Assembly (NCBI RefSeq): GCF_900074915.1
Contig: NZ_LT222319.1
Coordinates: forward strand, 2,699,001 to 2,763,000
Length of the DNA: 64,000 bases
Reading direction: 5' to 3'
DNA from: Pseudomonas cerasi
GTDB taxonomy: Bacteria; Pseudomonadota; Gammaproteobacteria; Pseudomonadales; Pseudomonadaceae
A program made the position numbers and the translations under genes. Of the stretch, positions 10,651 to 21,250 are shown piece by piece (positions within the stretch are counted from its first letter, which is position 1; each line of letters begins with the position of its first letter). The notes beneath the pieces were generated by a model, which was not told the origin of the DNA, ran no database searches, and saw only the letters and a program-made list of their open reading frames with translations.

Positions 10651-11721
10651 TCAGGCTTTGCTGTCTTTCACCACCGCATCGTTAACCACGGCCTCGGCCT
10701 TGTCAGCCAGTATTCGCAGGTAGCTTGCCAGGGCGACTTCTTCCAGGCGCAGGCCTTTGCGTTGTCGGGAGCGGGGGAGTTTGGCCAGGTTGCCGAGCAG
10801 GAAGCCCTCCAGAACCGCAGGGTGGATGTAGCATTTTCGGCAGATAGCGGGGGTATTGCCCAGTTGTTTCGAGACTGCCTTGACCATGTCGACGATGTGC
10901 CGTTTGGCGTCGGCTTCTGGCTCCCAGTGCAGTTTTTGCAGCGTTGCCAGCGCCAGCGCGCTGGCCGCCCAGGTTCGGTAGTCCTTGGCCGTGAAGTCCG
11001 AGCCGGTGAGGCTTTGCAGGTAGGCATTGATATCGGATGAGGTCACTGCGTGGCGCACGCCGTCTTCGTCCAGGTACTGGAAGAGGTTTTGTCCGGGCAG
11101 CTCCATGCAGCGCTTGATCACGTTGGCCAGACGCCGATCCTTGACGCTGACCTTGTGCTCGACGCCGCTCTTGCCGCGGAATTCGAAGAGGATCTGACCG
11201 CCTTTGACCTCGACGTGTTTATTGCGCAGGGTGGTCAGGCCGTACGAACGGTTTTCCTTGGCGTACTGGCTGTTGCCGATGCGGATCAGAGTGGCGTCCA
11301 GCAATGAAATGACCGTCGCCATGACTTTTTCCCGGTCCATGCCTGGCTGGGCGAGCTGTGCTTCGATCTGCTTGCGCACTTTGGGCAGCGCATGGCCGAA
11401 CTCGATCAGCCGCGAGTATTTGTCCTGATCACGTATTTCGCGCCAGCGCGGGTGGTAGCGATACTGTTTGCGCCCGCGGGCGTCGCGGCCAGTGGCTTGC
11501 AGGTGACCCAACGGGTCGGCACAGATCCACACCTCGGTGTAGGCGGGCGGCACTGCCAGAGCGTTGATGCGCTTGATCTCCGACTCGTCCTTGATGCGCT
11601 GACCGTTAGTGTCGAAGTACGCGAATTTGCCGCGCAGTACCTTGCGTGTAAGGCCCGGTTGAGTGTCGTCTACGTAATGCAGTTCACTGGCGGGCTGGCT
11701 GATGGCAGTCGAGTCAGGCAT
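10651..11721 (-). CDS. DNA topoisomerase IB (eukaryote/poxvirus type)
   Basis: Monomeric type IB topoisomerase of 356 aa that relaxes supercoils through a 3'-phosphotyrosyl intermediate. The signature RIGNSQYAKENRSYGLTTL carries the first catalytic Arg. The Lys is in VSVKDRRLA, the second Arg in YRTWAAS, and the nucleophile is Tyr298 in CRKCYIHPAV. The N-terminal clamp (ALAVPPAYTEVWI) is present. Length is normal for bacterial members. Monocistronic, between tRNA-Leu and the mod operon. Confidence 0.96.
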   Translation of the reverse strand: MPDSTAISQPASELHYVDDTQPGLTRKVLRGKFAYFDTNGQRIKDESEIKRINALAVPPAYTEVWICADPLGHLQATGRDARGRKQYRYHPRWREIRDQDKYSRLIEFGHALPKVRKQIEAQLAQPGMDREKVMATVISLLDATLIRIGNSQYAKENRSYGLTTLRNKHVEVKGGQILFEFRGKSGVEHKVSVKDRRLANVIKRCMELPGQNLFQYLDEDGVRHAVTSSDINAYLQSLTGSDFTAKDYRTWAASALALATLQKLHWEPEADAKRHIVDMVKAVSKQLGNTPAICRKCYIHPAVLEGFLLGNLAKLPRSRQRKGLRLEEVALASYLRILADKAEAVVNDAVVKDSKA

Positions 11722-11810
11722 GGCTAAGTTCCAAAGGCAGTTAAAAACACTGACCTCGGCCTTTTACGGTGGTGCCGTTTATTTGCTGCGTGGCGGTTTT
11801 TTTCGAAAGG

Positions 11811-12899
11811 TCAGGCCAGCACCGCGACCGCCTTGATCTGCGCCCAGAGTGACTGGCCTCTGTGCAGGTTCAGTTGGTCGCTGGAATAGCGAGTGATGCG
11901 CGCGAGCAGCGGCGTGCCGCCCGCGTCCAGTTTGACCAGGACGTGCGCCGAATTATCGGCCAGCGCTTCCTCGATCACCGTGACCGGCAAGCGGTTGAGG
12001 ATGCTGCTCTGGTAATCGGGTTGCAGGTTGAGGCTGACGTCCCGGGCCTGCACCTTGATGCGCAGCAGGGTGCCGACCTGCATCTGCACGTGGGCGACGC
12101 GCATGCTCAGTTTGCTGTCGGGCAGCGTCACGGTGAGCAACTGGTAATAGTGATCATAGGCGCTGACCGTGCCTTCGATGACCACCCCCGCATCACTGCC
12201 CATCGCCAGAGGCAGGTCCAGCCGCGCCAGGGTTTCGTGGATCGGACCGCTGGCCAGCACGTTGCCTGCGTCGAGCAGCACCAGGTGGTCCGCCAGGCGT
12301 GCGACTTCATCCTGAGCGTGGCTGACGTACAGCATGGGGATGTCCAGCTCCCGGTGCAGGCGCTCCAGGTACGGCAGAATTTCACTTTTGCGCCGGGTGT
12401 CCAGCGCCGCCAGCGGCTCATCGAGCAGCATCAGCCGCGGGCTGGTCAGCAGCGCGCGTGCGATGCCTACGCGCTGGCGCTCGCCACCGGACAGCTTGGC
12501 CGGGCTGCGTTCTAGCAGATGATCAATGCCGAGCAATTCGCTGGCCTGCGGCAGTTGAATGCGGCGCTGCTGGCGCGGGATACGTTTCATCCCGAACTCC
12601 AGATTGTCCCGTACCGACAGATGCGGGAACAGGCTGGCTTCCTGAAACACGTAGCCGATCGCCCGCTTGTGCGGAGCCAGGAAAATACCTTTTTCAGTGT
12701 CCTGCCAGACTTCATCGTGAACGCGGATGAAGCCCTGATCGGCTTTTTCCAGACCGGCGATGCAGCGCAGGCAAGTCGTCTTGCCCGAGCCGGAAGGCCC
12801 GAACAGCGCGGTAATGCCCGAACCCGGCAGTCTCAGGTCGGTACGGACGGTGAAATCCGGGTAGGCCATTTGCAGGCGGACTTCTATCGGCGACGCCAT
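11811..12899 (-). CDS. modC: Molybdate ABC transporter ATP-binding protein ModC
   Basis: ATPase of 362 aa that powers molybdate import. Walker [11 protein letters not shown]-loop [14 protein letters not shown], signature [16 protein letters not shown] and Walker [13 protein letters not shown] lie in the first 230 residues. The C-terminal third is a TOBE/Mop domain ([15 protein letters not shown]...) that binds molybdate in this family. It is the last gene of modABC, 3 bases after modB. Confidence 0.96.
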   Translation of the reverse strand: MASPIEVRLQMAYPDFTVRTDLRLPGSGITALFGPSGSGKTTCLRCIAGLEKADQGFIRVHDEVWQDTEKGIFLAPHKRAIGYVFQEASLFPHLSVRDNLEFGMKRIPRQQRRIQLPQASELLGIDHLLERSPAKLSGGERQRVGIARALLTSPRLMLLDEPLAALDTRRKSEILPYLERLHRELDIPMLYVSHAQDEVARLADHLVLLDAGNVLASGPIHETLARLDLPLAMGSDAGVVIEGTVSAYDHYYQLLTVTLPDSKLSMRVAHVQMQVGTLLRIKVQARDVSLNLQPDYQSSILNRLPVTVIEEALADNSAHVLVKLDAGGTPLLARITRYSSDQLNLHRGQSLWAQIKAVAVLA

Positions 12900-12902
12900 G
12901 AC

Positions 12903-13583
12903 TCAGCTCCATGCCGTTTTGGATTTGCCGCTGGAATACAACGCCAGCAGCACCAGAAAGGAAAAGACCAGCATCGCGCCGGCCAGCCAGTGCGCTTGCA
13001 GGTACTCCATGGATTCGACGTGATCGAAGATTTGCACTGACACCACACGGGTTTTCTCGGGAATGTTGCCGCCGATCATCAGCACCACACCGAACTCGCC
13101 GACCGTGTGCGCGAACCCGAGGATCGCCGCGGTGATAAACCCCGGCTTTGCCAGTGGCAGAATTACGTGGGAAAAAGTGTCCCAAGGGCCGGCCCGCAAG
13201 GTGGCTGCGACCTCCAGAGGGCGGGTGCCGATCGCTGCAAACGCGTTCTGCAGCGGCTGCACGACGAAAGGCATCGAGTACAGAACCGAGCCAATCACCA
13301 GCCCGGCAAAGCTGAAAGTCAGCGTGCCCATCCCCAAGCTTTGGGTAAGCTGACCCACCGCACCGTTAGGCCCGAGCAGCAGCAACAGGTAAAAACCGAT
13401 AACGGTTGGCGGCAGCACCAGGGGCAGGGCGACCACTGCGCCAATCGGCCCCTTCAGCCATGAATCAGTGCGCGCCAGCCACAGCGCGATGGGCGTGCCG
13501 ATGATCAGCAGGATAACGGTGGTCAGCGACGCCAGTTTCAGCGTCAGCCAGATCGCCGCGATGTCGGCACTCCCCAGCGGCAT
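12903..13583 (-). CDS. modB: Molybdate ABC transporter permease ModB
   Basis: Inner-membrane permease of 226 aa with about five membrane spans. The ABC-contacting EAA-type loop is near [26 protein letters not shown] typical ModB start ([20 protein letters not shown]) is present. Its ATG touches the modA stop codon, and it ends 3 bases before modC, so the three genes are one transcript. Confidence 0.95.
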   Translation of the reverse strand: MPLGSADIAAIWLTLKLASLTTVILLIIGTPIALWLARTDSWLKGPIGAVVALPLVLPPTVIGFYLLLLLGPNGAVGQLTQSLGMGTLTFSFAGLVIGSVLYSMPFVVQPLQNAFAAIGTRPLEVAATLRAGPWDTFSHVILPLAKPGFITAAILGFAHTVGEFGVVLMIGGNIPEKTRVVSVQIFDHVESMEYLQAHWLAGAMLVFSFLVLLALYSSGKSKTAWS

Positions 13584-15532
<1,949 letters not shown>

Positions 15533-15633
15533 GGGATTCTCCGGCAGGCATTCGGCAAACGCTCATTGAGCGCGAGAATGGTGTGAATGGCAAACGCAAC
15601 GGCGAGCGTCGACAAGCCGGCAGGGCCATTCGG

Positions 15634-15661
15634 TTGACATAAAAAACGATCGGTCTACTAT
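15634..15661 (+). promoter_or_regulatory. Promoter with embedded TetR operator
   Basis: TTGACA at 15634 and TACTAT at 15656 are spaced by 16 bases; ACGATCGGTCTA lies between them. Almost the same sequence (ACGATCAGTCTA) recurs at 16351, just before acuI. A repeated site ahead of both the regulator and its partner indicates autoregulation by the adjacent TetR protein. Confidence 0.65.
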
Positions 15662-15667
15662 TCGGGC

Positions 15668-16327
15668 ATGACTCAGCCAACTATCCCACTACCCACTCCC
15701 TCACTCGCCAGGCCCCGACGTCCCGGCCGGCCTCCGAAGGTTGATCGCGATAACCTCGAGACCCGCGAGGCGCTGTTGCGCCGCGGTCTGGAAGTGCTCA
15801 CCGAACAGAGCTTTTCGGCCACAGGGCTGGATTACATCCTCAAGGAAGTCGGCATTCCCAAAGGCTCCTTCTATCACTATTTCCCCAGTAAGGAAGCCTT
15901 CGGCCGGGCGGTGCTGGATGAGTACGCGCGCTATTTCGCACAGCGGCTGGACCGCTGGCTGCTGGATGAGGCGCTTTCGCCACTGGAACGACTGGTCGGC
16001 TTTGTGCAGAGCGCCAAGGGCGGTATGGCGCGACACGACTACCGACGCGGTTGCATGGTCGGCAATCTGGGCCAGGAAATCAGTCTCTTGCCGGACGGAT
16101 TTCGAGAGGTACTGGAACAGACGCTGCTGGACTGGCAGTCAAAGCTGGCGGGCTGTCTGAGGTCTGCGCAATCAATGGGCGAATTGGCTGCAGACGCTGA
16201 TTGCGATGAGCTGGCCGCGTTTTTCTGGATCGGCTGGGAAGGCGCAGTGCTGCGCGCCCGGCTGGTCAAAAGCGCTACACCATTGAACACGTTCATTGCC
16301 GGCTACCTTCGTGGTTTGCCGCAATGA
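15668..16327 (+). CDS. TetR-family repressor, AcuR-like
   Basis: 219 aa. An unstructured Pro/Arg-rich start (PRRPGRPPKVDRDN) leads to a TetR helix-turn-helix at about residues 35-80 (EVGIPKGSFYHYFPSKEAF). The ligand domain contains GCMVGNLGQEIS, where a Cys-containing CMVGNLG element is common in AcuR/NemR-like regulators. It sits directly upstream of an AcuI-type reductase, the arrangement known for AcuR-AcuI, where acrylate-type ligands release the repressor. Ligand identity here is inferred from that pairing only. Confidence 0.85.
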   Translation: MTQPTIPLPTPSLARPRRPGRPPKVDRDNLETREALLRRGLEVLTEQSFSATGLDYILKEVGIPKGSFYHYFPSKEAFGRAVLDEYARYFAQRLDRWLLDEALSPLERLVGFVQSAKGGMARHDYRRGCMVGNLGQEISLLPDGFREVLEQTLLDWQSKLAGCLRSAQSMGELAADADCDELAAFFWIGWEGAVLRARLVKSATPLNTFIAGYLRGLPQ

Positions 16328-16348
16328 TTTCTCTTCAGGGCTATTTAA

Positions 16349-16362
16349 AGACGATCAGTCTA
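16349..16362. promoter_or_regulatory. Second copy of the TetR operator, before acuI
   Basis: AGACGATCAGTCTA is an imperfect palindrome (AGAC...GTCT) and matches the operator in the tetR promoter at ten or more positions. It lies 15 bases before the acuI start codon, between it and the end of tetR. Confidence 0.6.
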
Positions 16363-16376
16363 AATTGGAGGCGCAT

Positions 16377-17360
16377 ATGTTCAAGGGCATCTTGATCGAC
16401 AAGGATGAGGCGGGCTACCACGTCAATCTGACCGACATCGACGAAGCGCGTCTGCCCACGGGCGACGTGACGATCGACGTGTCGCACAGCACGCTCAATT
16501 ACAAGGACGCGCTGGCGATCACGGGTCAGAGCCCGATCGTGCGCAGCTTTCCGATGGTGCCGGGTATTGACCTGGCCGGTACGGTCGAAGCCAGCGACAC
16601 CCCTGAATTCAAGGTCGGGGACAAGGTTCTGCTCAATGGCTGGGGTGTCGGTGAAGGGCATTGGGGCGGCCTGGCGCAGAAGGCCCGGCTCAAGAGCGAG
16701 TGGCTCATTCCTCTGCCGCAGGCCTTCACGCCGGCACAGGCAATGGCCATCGGCACGGCGGGCTATACCGCGATGCTCAGTGTCCTGGCACTGGAAAAGC
16801 ACGGTTTGACGCCAGACCATGGCGATGTGCTGGTCACCGGCGCAAATGGTGGGGTCGGCAGCTTTGCCATCGCCATCCTCGCCAGGCTCGGCTATCGGGT
16901 CATTGCCTCCACCGGGCGGGCTTCGGAAAGCGAGTACCTGCAGCAACTCGGCGCGGCACAGATCATTGACCGGCAAACCCTCTCGCAGCCTGGGCGACCG
17001 CTAGCCAAGGAGCAATGGGCGGCGGCAGTCGACTCTGTCGGCAGCCATACACTGGCCAATGTGTGCGCCGGTATTCGTTATCGCGGCGTGGTGGCGGCCT
17101 GTGGTCTGGCGCAGGGCATGGAGTTTCCGGGTTCGGTTGCGCCGTTCATTCTGCGCGGTGTCACGCTGGCGGGTATCGACAGCGTGACCCGCCCGCGCGC
17201 GGACCGGCTGGAAGCCTGGTCGAGGCTCGCGAGCGACCTGGACATGTCGTTGCTGCCGCTGATCAGCCGTGAAGTCGGCCTGAGCGAGGTGATCGACCTC
17301 GCGCCGCAATTGATTGCAGGGCAGGTTCGTGGGCGGATCGTGGTGGATACTGCACGCTGA
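16377..17360 (+). CDS. acuI: Acrylyl-CoA reductase AcuI / YhdH-type MDR oxidoreductase
   Basis: Zinc-free medium-chain reductase of 327 aa that reduces acryloyl-CoA to propionyl-CoA with NADPH in characterised homologues. The ATG at 16377 follows TTGGAG. It has LNYKDALAITG and PGIDLAGTVE of the family N-terminal domain. LNGWGVGEGHWGGLAQKAR follows, then the Rossmann motif VTGANGGVGSFAIAIL. No structural zinc cysteines are visible. Encoded just after the TetR gene and a shared operator, so it is probably induced by an electrophilic enoate. Confidence 0.92.
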   Translation: MFKGILIDKDEAGYHVNLTDIDEARLPTGDVTIDVSHSTLNYKDALAITGQSPIVRSFPMVPGIDLAGTVEASDTPEFKVGDKVLLNGWGVGEGHWGGLAQKARLKSEWLIPLPQAFTPAQAMAIGTAGYTAMLSVLALEKHGLTPDHGDVLVTGANGGVGSFAIAILARLGYRVIASTGRASESEYLQQLGAAQIIDRQTLSQPGRPLAKEQWAAAVDSVGSHTLANVCAGIRYRGVVAACGLAQGMEFPGSVAPFILRGVTLAGIDSVTRPRADRLEAWSRLASDLDMSLLPLISREVGLSEVIDLAPQLIAGQVRGRIVVDTAR

Positions 17361-17365
17361 GTGAA

Positions 17366-17830
17366 TCAAGGCGCGTCGGCACTGGCACACTCGAGTGCGA
17401 CCAGTGCGCGATGCACTTGCGTCGTGCCGAGCCCGATTTCGCATAATTGCAACGGCGTGCGACCGCCGAGTGACGTATTGCGCGTAACCAGCCATTGGCC
17501 GGCACGCTCGGGCGTTGCAAACACCTGCAGAGCGTGGCTGGCAATCATCGCCACACGGTCCAGGCGTTCGGAGGCCACCAGGTCCAGTGACTGCTGCTGG
17601 CGCTGGCGCCGTTCGAGGGTTGAAATCGATGCGTTGAACAGCGCTTCCATTTGCCGGGGACCAAGGGCCAGCGCGTCCCGGACTGCACGGATCCAGCGCG
17701 GCGCAAAGCCCGCCTGAATGTTCGTCAGGCGTTCGGCTTCGCTGCGCTGACTGAGCTGGTAAGTCAGCAACCAGAAACTGGCCGCCGCTTCACGACGGCC
17801 AGTTGTTTTGCTGGCAGAGGAAGGAATCAA
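17366..17830 (-). CDS. MbcA/ParS/Xre-type antitoxin (toxin-binding domain), apparently orphan
   Basis: Up to 154 aa from a TTG; the true start is uncertain. The C-terminal half has the Xre/ParS toxin-binding domain: helix region LGPRQMEALFNASISTLERR, then ESERLDR-like VASERLDRVAMIA, HALQVFATPERAGQWL and the terminal NTSLGGRTPLQLCEIGLG. Such antitoxins normally precede a RES-domain NAD-degrading toxin on the same strand. Here the gene ends 6 bases from the convergent acuI stop, leaving no room for a toxin, and none is seen upstream. It is probably a solitary remnant or an antitoxin acting on a toxin elsewhere. Confidence 0.8.
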   Translation of the reverse strand: MIPSSASKTTGRREAAASFWLLTYQLSQRSEAERLTNIQAGFAPRWIRAVRDALALGPRQMEALFNASISTLERRQRQQQSLDLVASERLDRVAMIASHALQVFATPERAGQWLVTRNTSLGGRTPLQLCEIGLGTTQVHRALVALECASADAP

Positions 17831-18016
17831 GGTGCGTGCCGGCCTTCGATGGCGGAAAGGACGGCCAAGGCTATCCCAGGCGACGCGTCGTTCAAGCGGC
17901 AGGATGTTACCGGGCGTTGCTTGACCGGGAAGGCGGTGCGCTGCAGCGCAGGTGTCGCGCCAGAGCCCTCGTGCTAAAGTCGGTCGCCTGAATACGAATG
18001 AAAAGCGCCGTGGCTG

Positions 18017-19018
18017 TTGGCACGCGCTTGCACCAGAAAAGGCGTCGCTCCCTATGCCGCACGACCCTCACACCGACCAGGACGTACGTATTGTCAGCCA
18101 GCCTTCGCTGCCCGACGTCAACAAGCGCTGCGCCTCTACCTCGACCGCCTGGCACCTTCAAGCCGCCTGACCATGACCTACGTTCTGCAGGATGCGGCAG
18201 ACCGGCTGGGCATGGCTGACGTCGATATTCATGATATTCCCTGGCACACCCTGCAACCTGGCCACGTTACCGCGCTGGTCGCAACGCTGCGTCAGGATGA
18301 CTATGCGCCCAATACCACCTCGCTGTATGTGAACGCTATTCGCGGGGTGATGAACGAAGCCTGGCGGCACGACCTGATCAGCCACGATCAGTTGTTGAAA
18401 ATCCGCTCGATCAAACCGGTCAGCGGCACGCGATTGGTCAAGGGCCGCAACATCCGTCGCACGCTGATTCGCGAGCTGATGGAAGCCTGTGCTGCCGACC
18501 CCAGGCCGCAAGGGCGTCGCGATGCCGCGATCATTGCCATTCTGTATGGCTCGGGGATGCGTAAGTCCGAGTCGGTCAACCTCGACCTTTCCCAGATCGA
18601 TTTCGCCGAGCGCAGCCTGCGGGTGCTGGGCAAAGGCAACAAGCAACTGATCAAGTACGCCCCCGAATGGGCCTTCAAGGCGCTGAACGACCGGCTGGCG
18701 TTGCGCCGGTCGTGCCTCCCGCCGGGGCAGGGCGATGACCCGTTCCTGTTCAACCGGATCCGCCGTGGCAGCCATATCACCCGCGACAGAATCACCAAAC
18801 ATGCCATTTACTTCATCGCCAAGCAGCGCGGGCGGCAAGTGGGCGTGAACATCATGCCCCACGATTTTCGACGTTCGTTCATCACCCGGGTGATCGAAGA
18901 GTTCGATCTGTCGATTGCCCAGAAGCTCGCGCACCACACGCACATCTCGACTACCGCCAGTTACGACATGCGCAGTGACAACGAGCGGCGCAACGTTGTG
19001 GACGGGTTCGACCTTTGA
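18017..19018 (+). CDS. Tyrosine recombinase/integrase with probable N-terminal frameshift
   Basis: The catalytic domain is intact: Arg in YGSGMRKSESVNL, Lys region LRVLGKGNKQ, HDFRRSF box, the second His in LAHHTHISTTASY and the nucleophile Tyr in ASYDMR. The core SAM-like domain begins LRLYLDRLAPSSRLTM. In this frame the upstream part starts at a TTG and looks non-coding. A better N-terminus (MPHDPHTDQDVRIVSQPSLP) begins at an ATG at 18054 in another frame and would join near 18110-18125 if one base were restored. So either a frameshifted gene, a sequencing error, or a shorter protein. It could belong to an old island that includes the next cluster. Confidence 0.8.
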   Translation: MARACTRKGVAPYAARPSHRPGRTYCQPAFAARRQQALRLYLDRLAPSSRLTMTYVLQDAADRLGMADVDIHDIPWHTLQPGHVTALVATLRQDDYAPNTTSLYVNAIRGVMNEAWRHDLISHDQLLKIRSIKPVSGTRLVKGRNIRRTLIRELMEACAADPRPQGRRDAAIIAILYGSGMRKSESVNLDLSQIDFAERSLRVLGKGNKQLIKYAPEWAFKALNDRLALRRSCLPPGQGDDPFLFNRIRRGSHITRDRITKHAIYFIAKQRGRQVGVNIMPHDFRRSFITRVIEEFDLSIAQKLAHHTHISTTASYDMRSDNERRNVVDGFDL

Positions 19019-19027
19019 GCAAAAAAA

Positions 19028-19053
19028 AGCCACCTCGCGTAAACGGGGTGGCT
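19028..19053. terminator. Bidirectional terminator after the recombinase
   Basis: AGCCACC and GGTGGCT form a 7-bp stem with A tracts on the left and TTAAAA on the right. It isolates the biosynthetic operon from the recombinase gene. Confidence 0.75.
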
Positions 19054-19277
19054 TAAAAGATCTAACCAAAGGAGTGATGAAGCAGAGCAGAGATTCACCG
19101 GCATCGCGACGCGGATTCGCAGGGCCGGGAGAAATGTTCGTTCATCGCCGGCAACGTTAACACCGCCGCTCCCGATTCAGTTATCAGCGTTATCGATAGC
19201 CGTCATTGTCAAAAAAAATAGGACGGTGGGCCTGCCTGCGGATCGCCATCCAAAAAGTGGATAGTTCGACCCTGAGG

Positions 19278-19307
19278 TATCCGGCAATCGGATAGCCAAC
19301 AATTGGC
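19278..19307 (+). promoter_or_regulatory. Tandem palindromes upstream of the hydrazine cluster
   Basis: TATCCG-GCAAT-CGGATA (19278-19294) abuts GCCAA-CAA-TTGGC (19295-19307), 45 to 74 bases before the first gene. CAACAATT is also repeated at a 10-bp step (19297 and 19307). They look like operators of a dimeric regulator, or a leader hairpin. No regulator is encoded in the operon. The rest of the 298-base gap (19054-19351) shows no gene; I cannot place a confident promoter. Confidence 0.45.
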
Positions 19308-19351
19308 AACAATTTCATGCTTTGCCGCACTTGAAACGTACGGGACTGAGC

Positions 19352-19744
19352 ATGGAAAAGTTCGATATACACCGTAAAACCCGATTCGACTCGTTGGTAC
19401 AGGAGTACGGTCTGGATGGCAGCCGCCTGCTGCCGTGGGAAGGCTATCCGATGCCGTTTGCTGGCGGCTGGTGCGTGGTCCGTCCGGGCACCTGCAGCGA
19501 AGCACACACACAAATCGATCAGGAAATCTTCATCGCCATCAAGGGCAGTGCGCGTCTGGTTGTCGGTGACAGGGAGATGGATTTCAGCGTCGGCGATATC
19601 GCCGCCATTCCGAAACACACCAACCATTACGTCATCAACGATTCCGCCGAGGACTTCCACTTTTATGTGGTCTGGTGGGACATGAACTACGTCAACGCGT
19701 TCGTGGCGCAGCACAGCGAGACCACGGGGTGCCTCGATGAGTAA
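19352..19744 (+). CDS. Zinc-type cupin of a two-part hydrazine synthetase
   Basis: Free-standing single-domain cupin of 130 aa. Motif 1 is G46...H52-x-Q54...E58...G65 and motif 2 G81...P87...H92, so the likely metal ligands are His52, Glu58 and His92, with Gln54 in place of the usual second His. In s56-p1 and pyrazofurin-type pathways a cupin fused to a MetRS-like domain rearranges an O-aminoacyl N6-hydroxylysine ester into an N-N bond. Here the two parts are separate genes overlapping by 8 bases. The ATG at 19352 is chosen over an upstream TTG at 19322, although the ribosome site is weak. Assignment rests on the neighbouring MetRS-like and N-hydroxylase genes. Confidence 0.85.
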   Translation: MEKFDIHRKTRFDSLVQEYGLDGSRLLPWEGYPMPFAGGWCVVRPGTCSEAHTQIDQEIFIAIKGSARLVVGDREMDFSVGDIAAIPKHTNHYVINDSAEDFHFYVVWWDMNYVNAFVAQHSETTGCLDE

Positions 19745-21236
19745 GTTCATCGTCACCGTCACGCCACCGACCCCCAACGGCGATTTGCACATAGGCCATA
19801 TCGCCGGGCCGTTTCTGGCCGCTGATGTGTTTACGCGCGTGCAGCGCCAGCGCGGCCACGAGTGTGTGCTGGTGTCCTACTCCGACGACTACCAGTCCTA
19901 CATGCTGCGCAAAGGACTGGAGCAGGGCGTCGACCCGGTCGAGCTGGCCAGGCGCAATTCCGACCGTATCGAAGCTTCTCTGGCGGCCATCAACATACAG
20001 CCCGACAACTGGATGCGCCCGCACGACAATGCGTGGTTCGCCGAAGCGGTGGGTGAGGTGTTCAGTGCGTTGCGTGATGTCGGCGCAATCGAATGTCGGG
20101 ATTCCAGCGAGCCGTATTGCCCTGATTGCGACGTCTGGGGTTACGAGGCCTTTGCCCGGGGCAACTGCAATTACTGCGGTGCCGAGTCCGACGCCAGTCA
20201 GTGCGAGAACTGTGCTCAGGCCCCTGACGCCGAGCTGATGACGGACTTGCGCTGCAAGCTCTGCGGTCAGCCCTCGCAATGGAAAACCGTCCATCGCGCG
20301 TTTCTGAAACTGGCCGGGTTCAAGCCGCAGTTGCGTGACCGCCTGCTGGGCCAGTCATGGCGCAAGCCGCTCGACAGCTGGTTGCGCGACAGCCTGGAGC
20401 ACTTGCATGACTGGGGCGTCACGCGTCCAGGCGACGGCGGGCTCGACCTGCAGGCCGACGGCTCGTGCCGGGTGCACACCTGGTTCATGGGGCTGGCAGG
20501 CTATATGGCGGCATTTCGGGAGTACGCCGACCGCGTCGGGCGTCCGGAGCTGTTTCGTCAGTACTGGCAGTCGGGGCAGGGCACGCTGGTGCACTTTCTC
20601 GGCTTTGACTGTGTGTTCAGCCACGCCATCGTCTACCCGGCACAACTGTCGGCGCTGCGCGATATCAAGGTCCGCCAGCGCTTCATGCCCAATCAGTTTC
20701 TCAAGCTGGACGGCCTGAACCTGTCGACCAGCCGCAACCACGCGATCTGGGTCGGTGACCTGGCCCGTGAAGCCTGCGCCGACAGTGCGCGCCTGTATCT
20801 GGCGAGTATCGCGCCGGAAGAAAGCGAAGGTGATTTCCGCCTGGCGCAGTTCCTCGCATGGCGGACAGAGGTGTTCAGCGAGTTTTTCCCGGCCTTGCTG
20901 GACGCTGGAAGTAATCGTGACGACCACTGGTGGAGCGGCCTCTGCGGGGCCGACGCCGGACTCCTGGAAGCGCTGCGCTTGCAATGGAGCAAAGCCTCGG
21001 AGCCTGCGCAGTTTTCGATGAAACGCATGGCCCAGGTGCTGCTGGACGTAATCGCCATCACTCGCGCGCGTTTGGCCGAAGGTCGTCCGGTCAGCCATCT
21101 GGCGGCATTCATCGCGGTGCTTGGCAAGGCGCTGATTCCGGACATGTCAGCGCAGATCATCAGCGCGTTCGGACTGCCCGAGGCCCGCGTCCACTCCACG
21201 CTGATGAACGGCCCGGCCGCTGAATACTCCATCTGA
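19737..21236 (+). CDS. Methionyl-tRNA-synthetase-like amino-acid-activating protein (hydrazine synthetase subunit)
   Basis: 499 aa, class I synthetase fold. HIGH is exact at residues 18-21 (NGDLHIGH). A zinc-knuckle region holds CPDC (128-131), CNYC (144-147), CENC and CKLC. The KMSKS loop is degenerate, NLSTS at 328-332 followed by RN. The C-terminal anticodon-type helical region is short and there is no tRNA-binding domain. It is not the housekeeping enzyme: it sits in a biosynthetic operon beside a cupin and an N-hydroxylase. In the s56-p1 type of pathway this domain adenylates an amino acid and passes it to the hydroxylamine oxygen of N6-hydroxylysine. Which amino acid it uses is unknown; 2,3-diaminopropionate is a candidate because the operon can make it. 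Confidence 0.9.
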   Translation: MSKFIVTVTPPTPNGDLHIGHIAGPFLAADVFTRVQRQRGHECVLVSYSDDYQSYMLRKGLEQGVDPVELARRNSDRIEASLAAINIQPDNWMRPHDNAWFAEAVGEVFSALRDVGAIECRDSSEPYCPDCDVWGYEAFARGNCNYCGAESDASQCENCAQAPDAELMTDLRCKLCGQPSQWKTVHRAFLKLAGFKPQLRDRLLGQSWRKPLDSWLRDSLEHLHDWGVTRPGDGGLDLQADGSCRVHTWFMGLAGYMAAFREYADRVGRPELFRQYWQSGQGTLVHFLGFDCVFSHAIVYPAQLSALRDIKVRQRFMPNQFLKLDGLNLSTSRNHAIWVGDLAREACADSARLYLASIAPEESEGDFRLAQFLAWRTEVFSEFFPALLDAGSNRDDHWWSGLCGADAGLLEALRLQWSKASEPAQFSMKRMAQVLLDVIAITRARLAEGRPVSHLAAFIAVLGKALIPDMSAQIISAFGLPEARVHSTLMNGPAAEYSI

Positions 21237-21250
21237 ACGGATTCACGACA

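Noticed and set aside
19737..21236. Second housekeeping methionyl-tRNA synthetase
   Set aside because: KMSKS is degenerate, there is no C-terminal tRNA-binding domain, the protein is short, and it is embedded and overlapping in a biosynthetic operon with a cupin.
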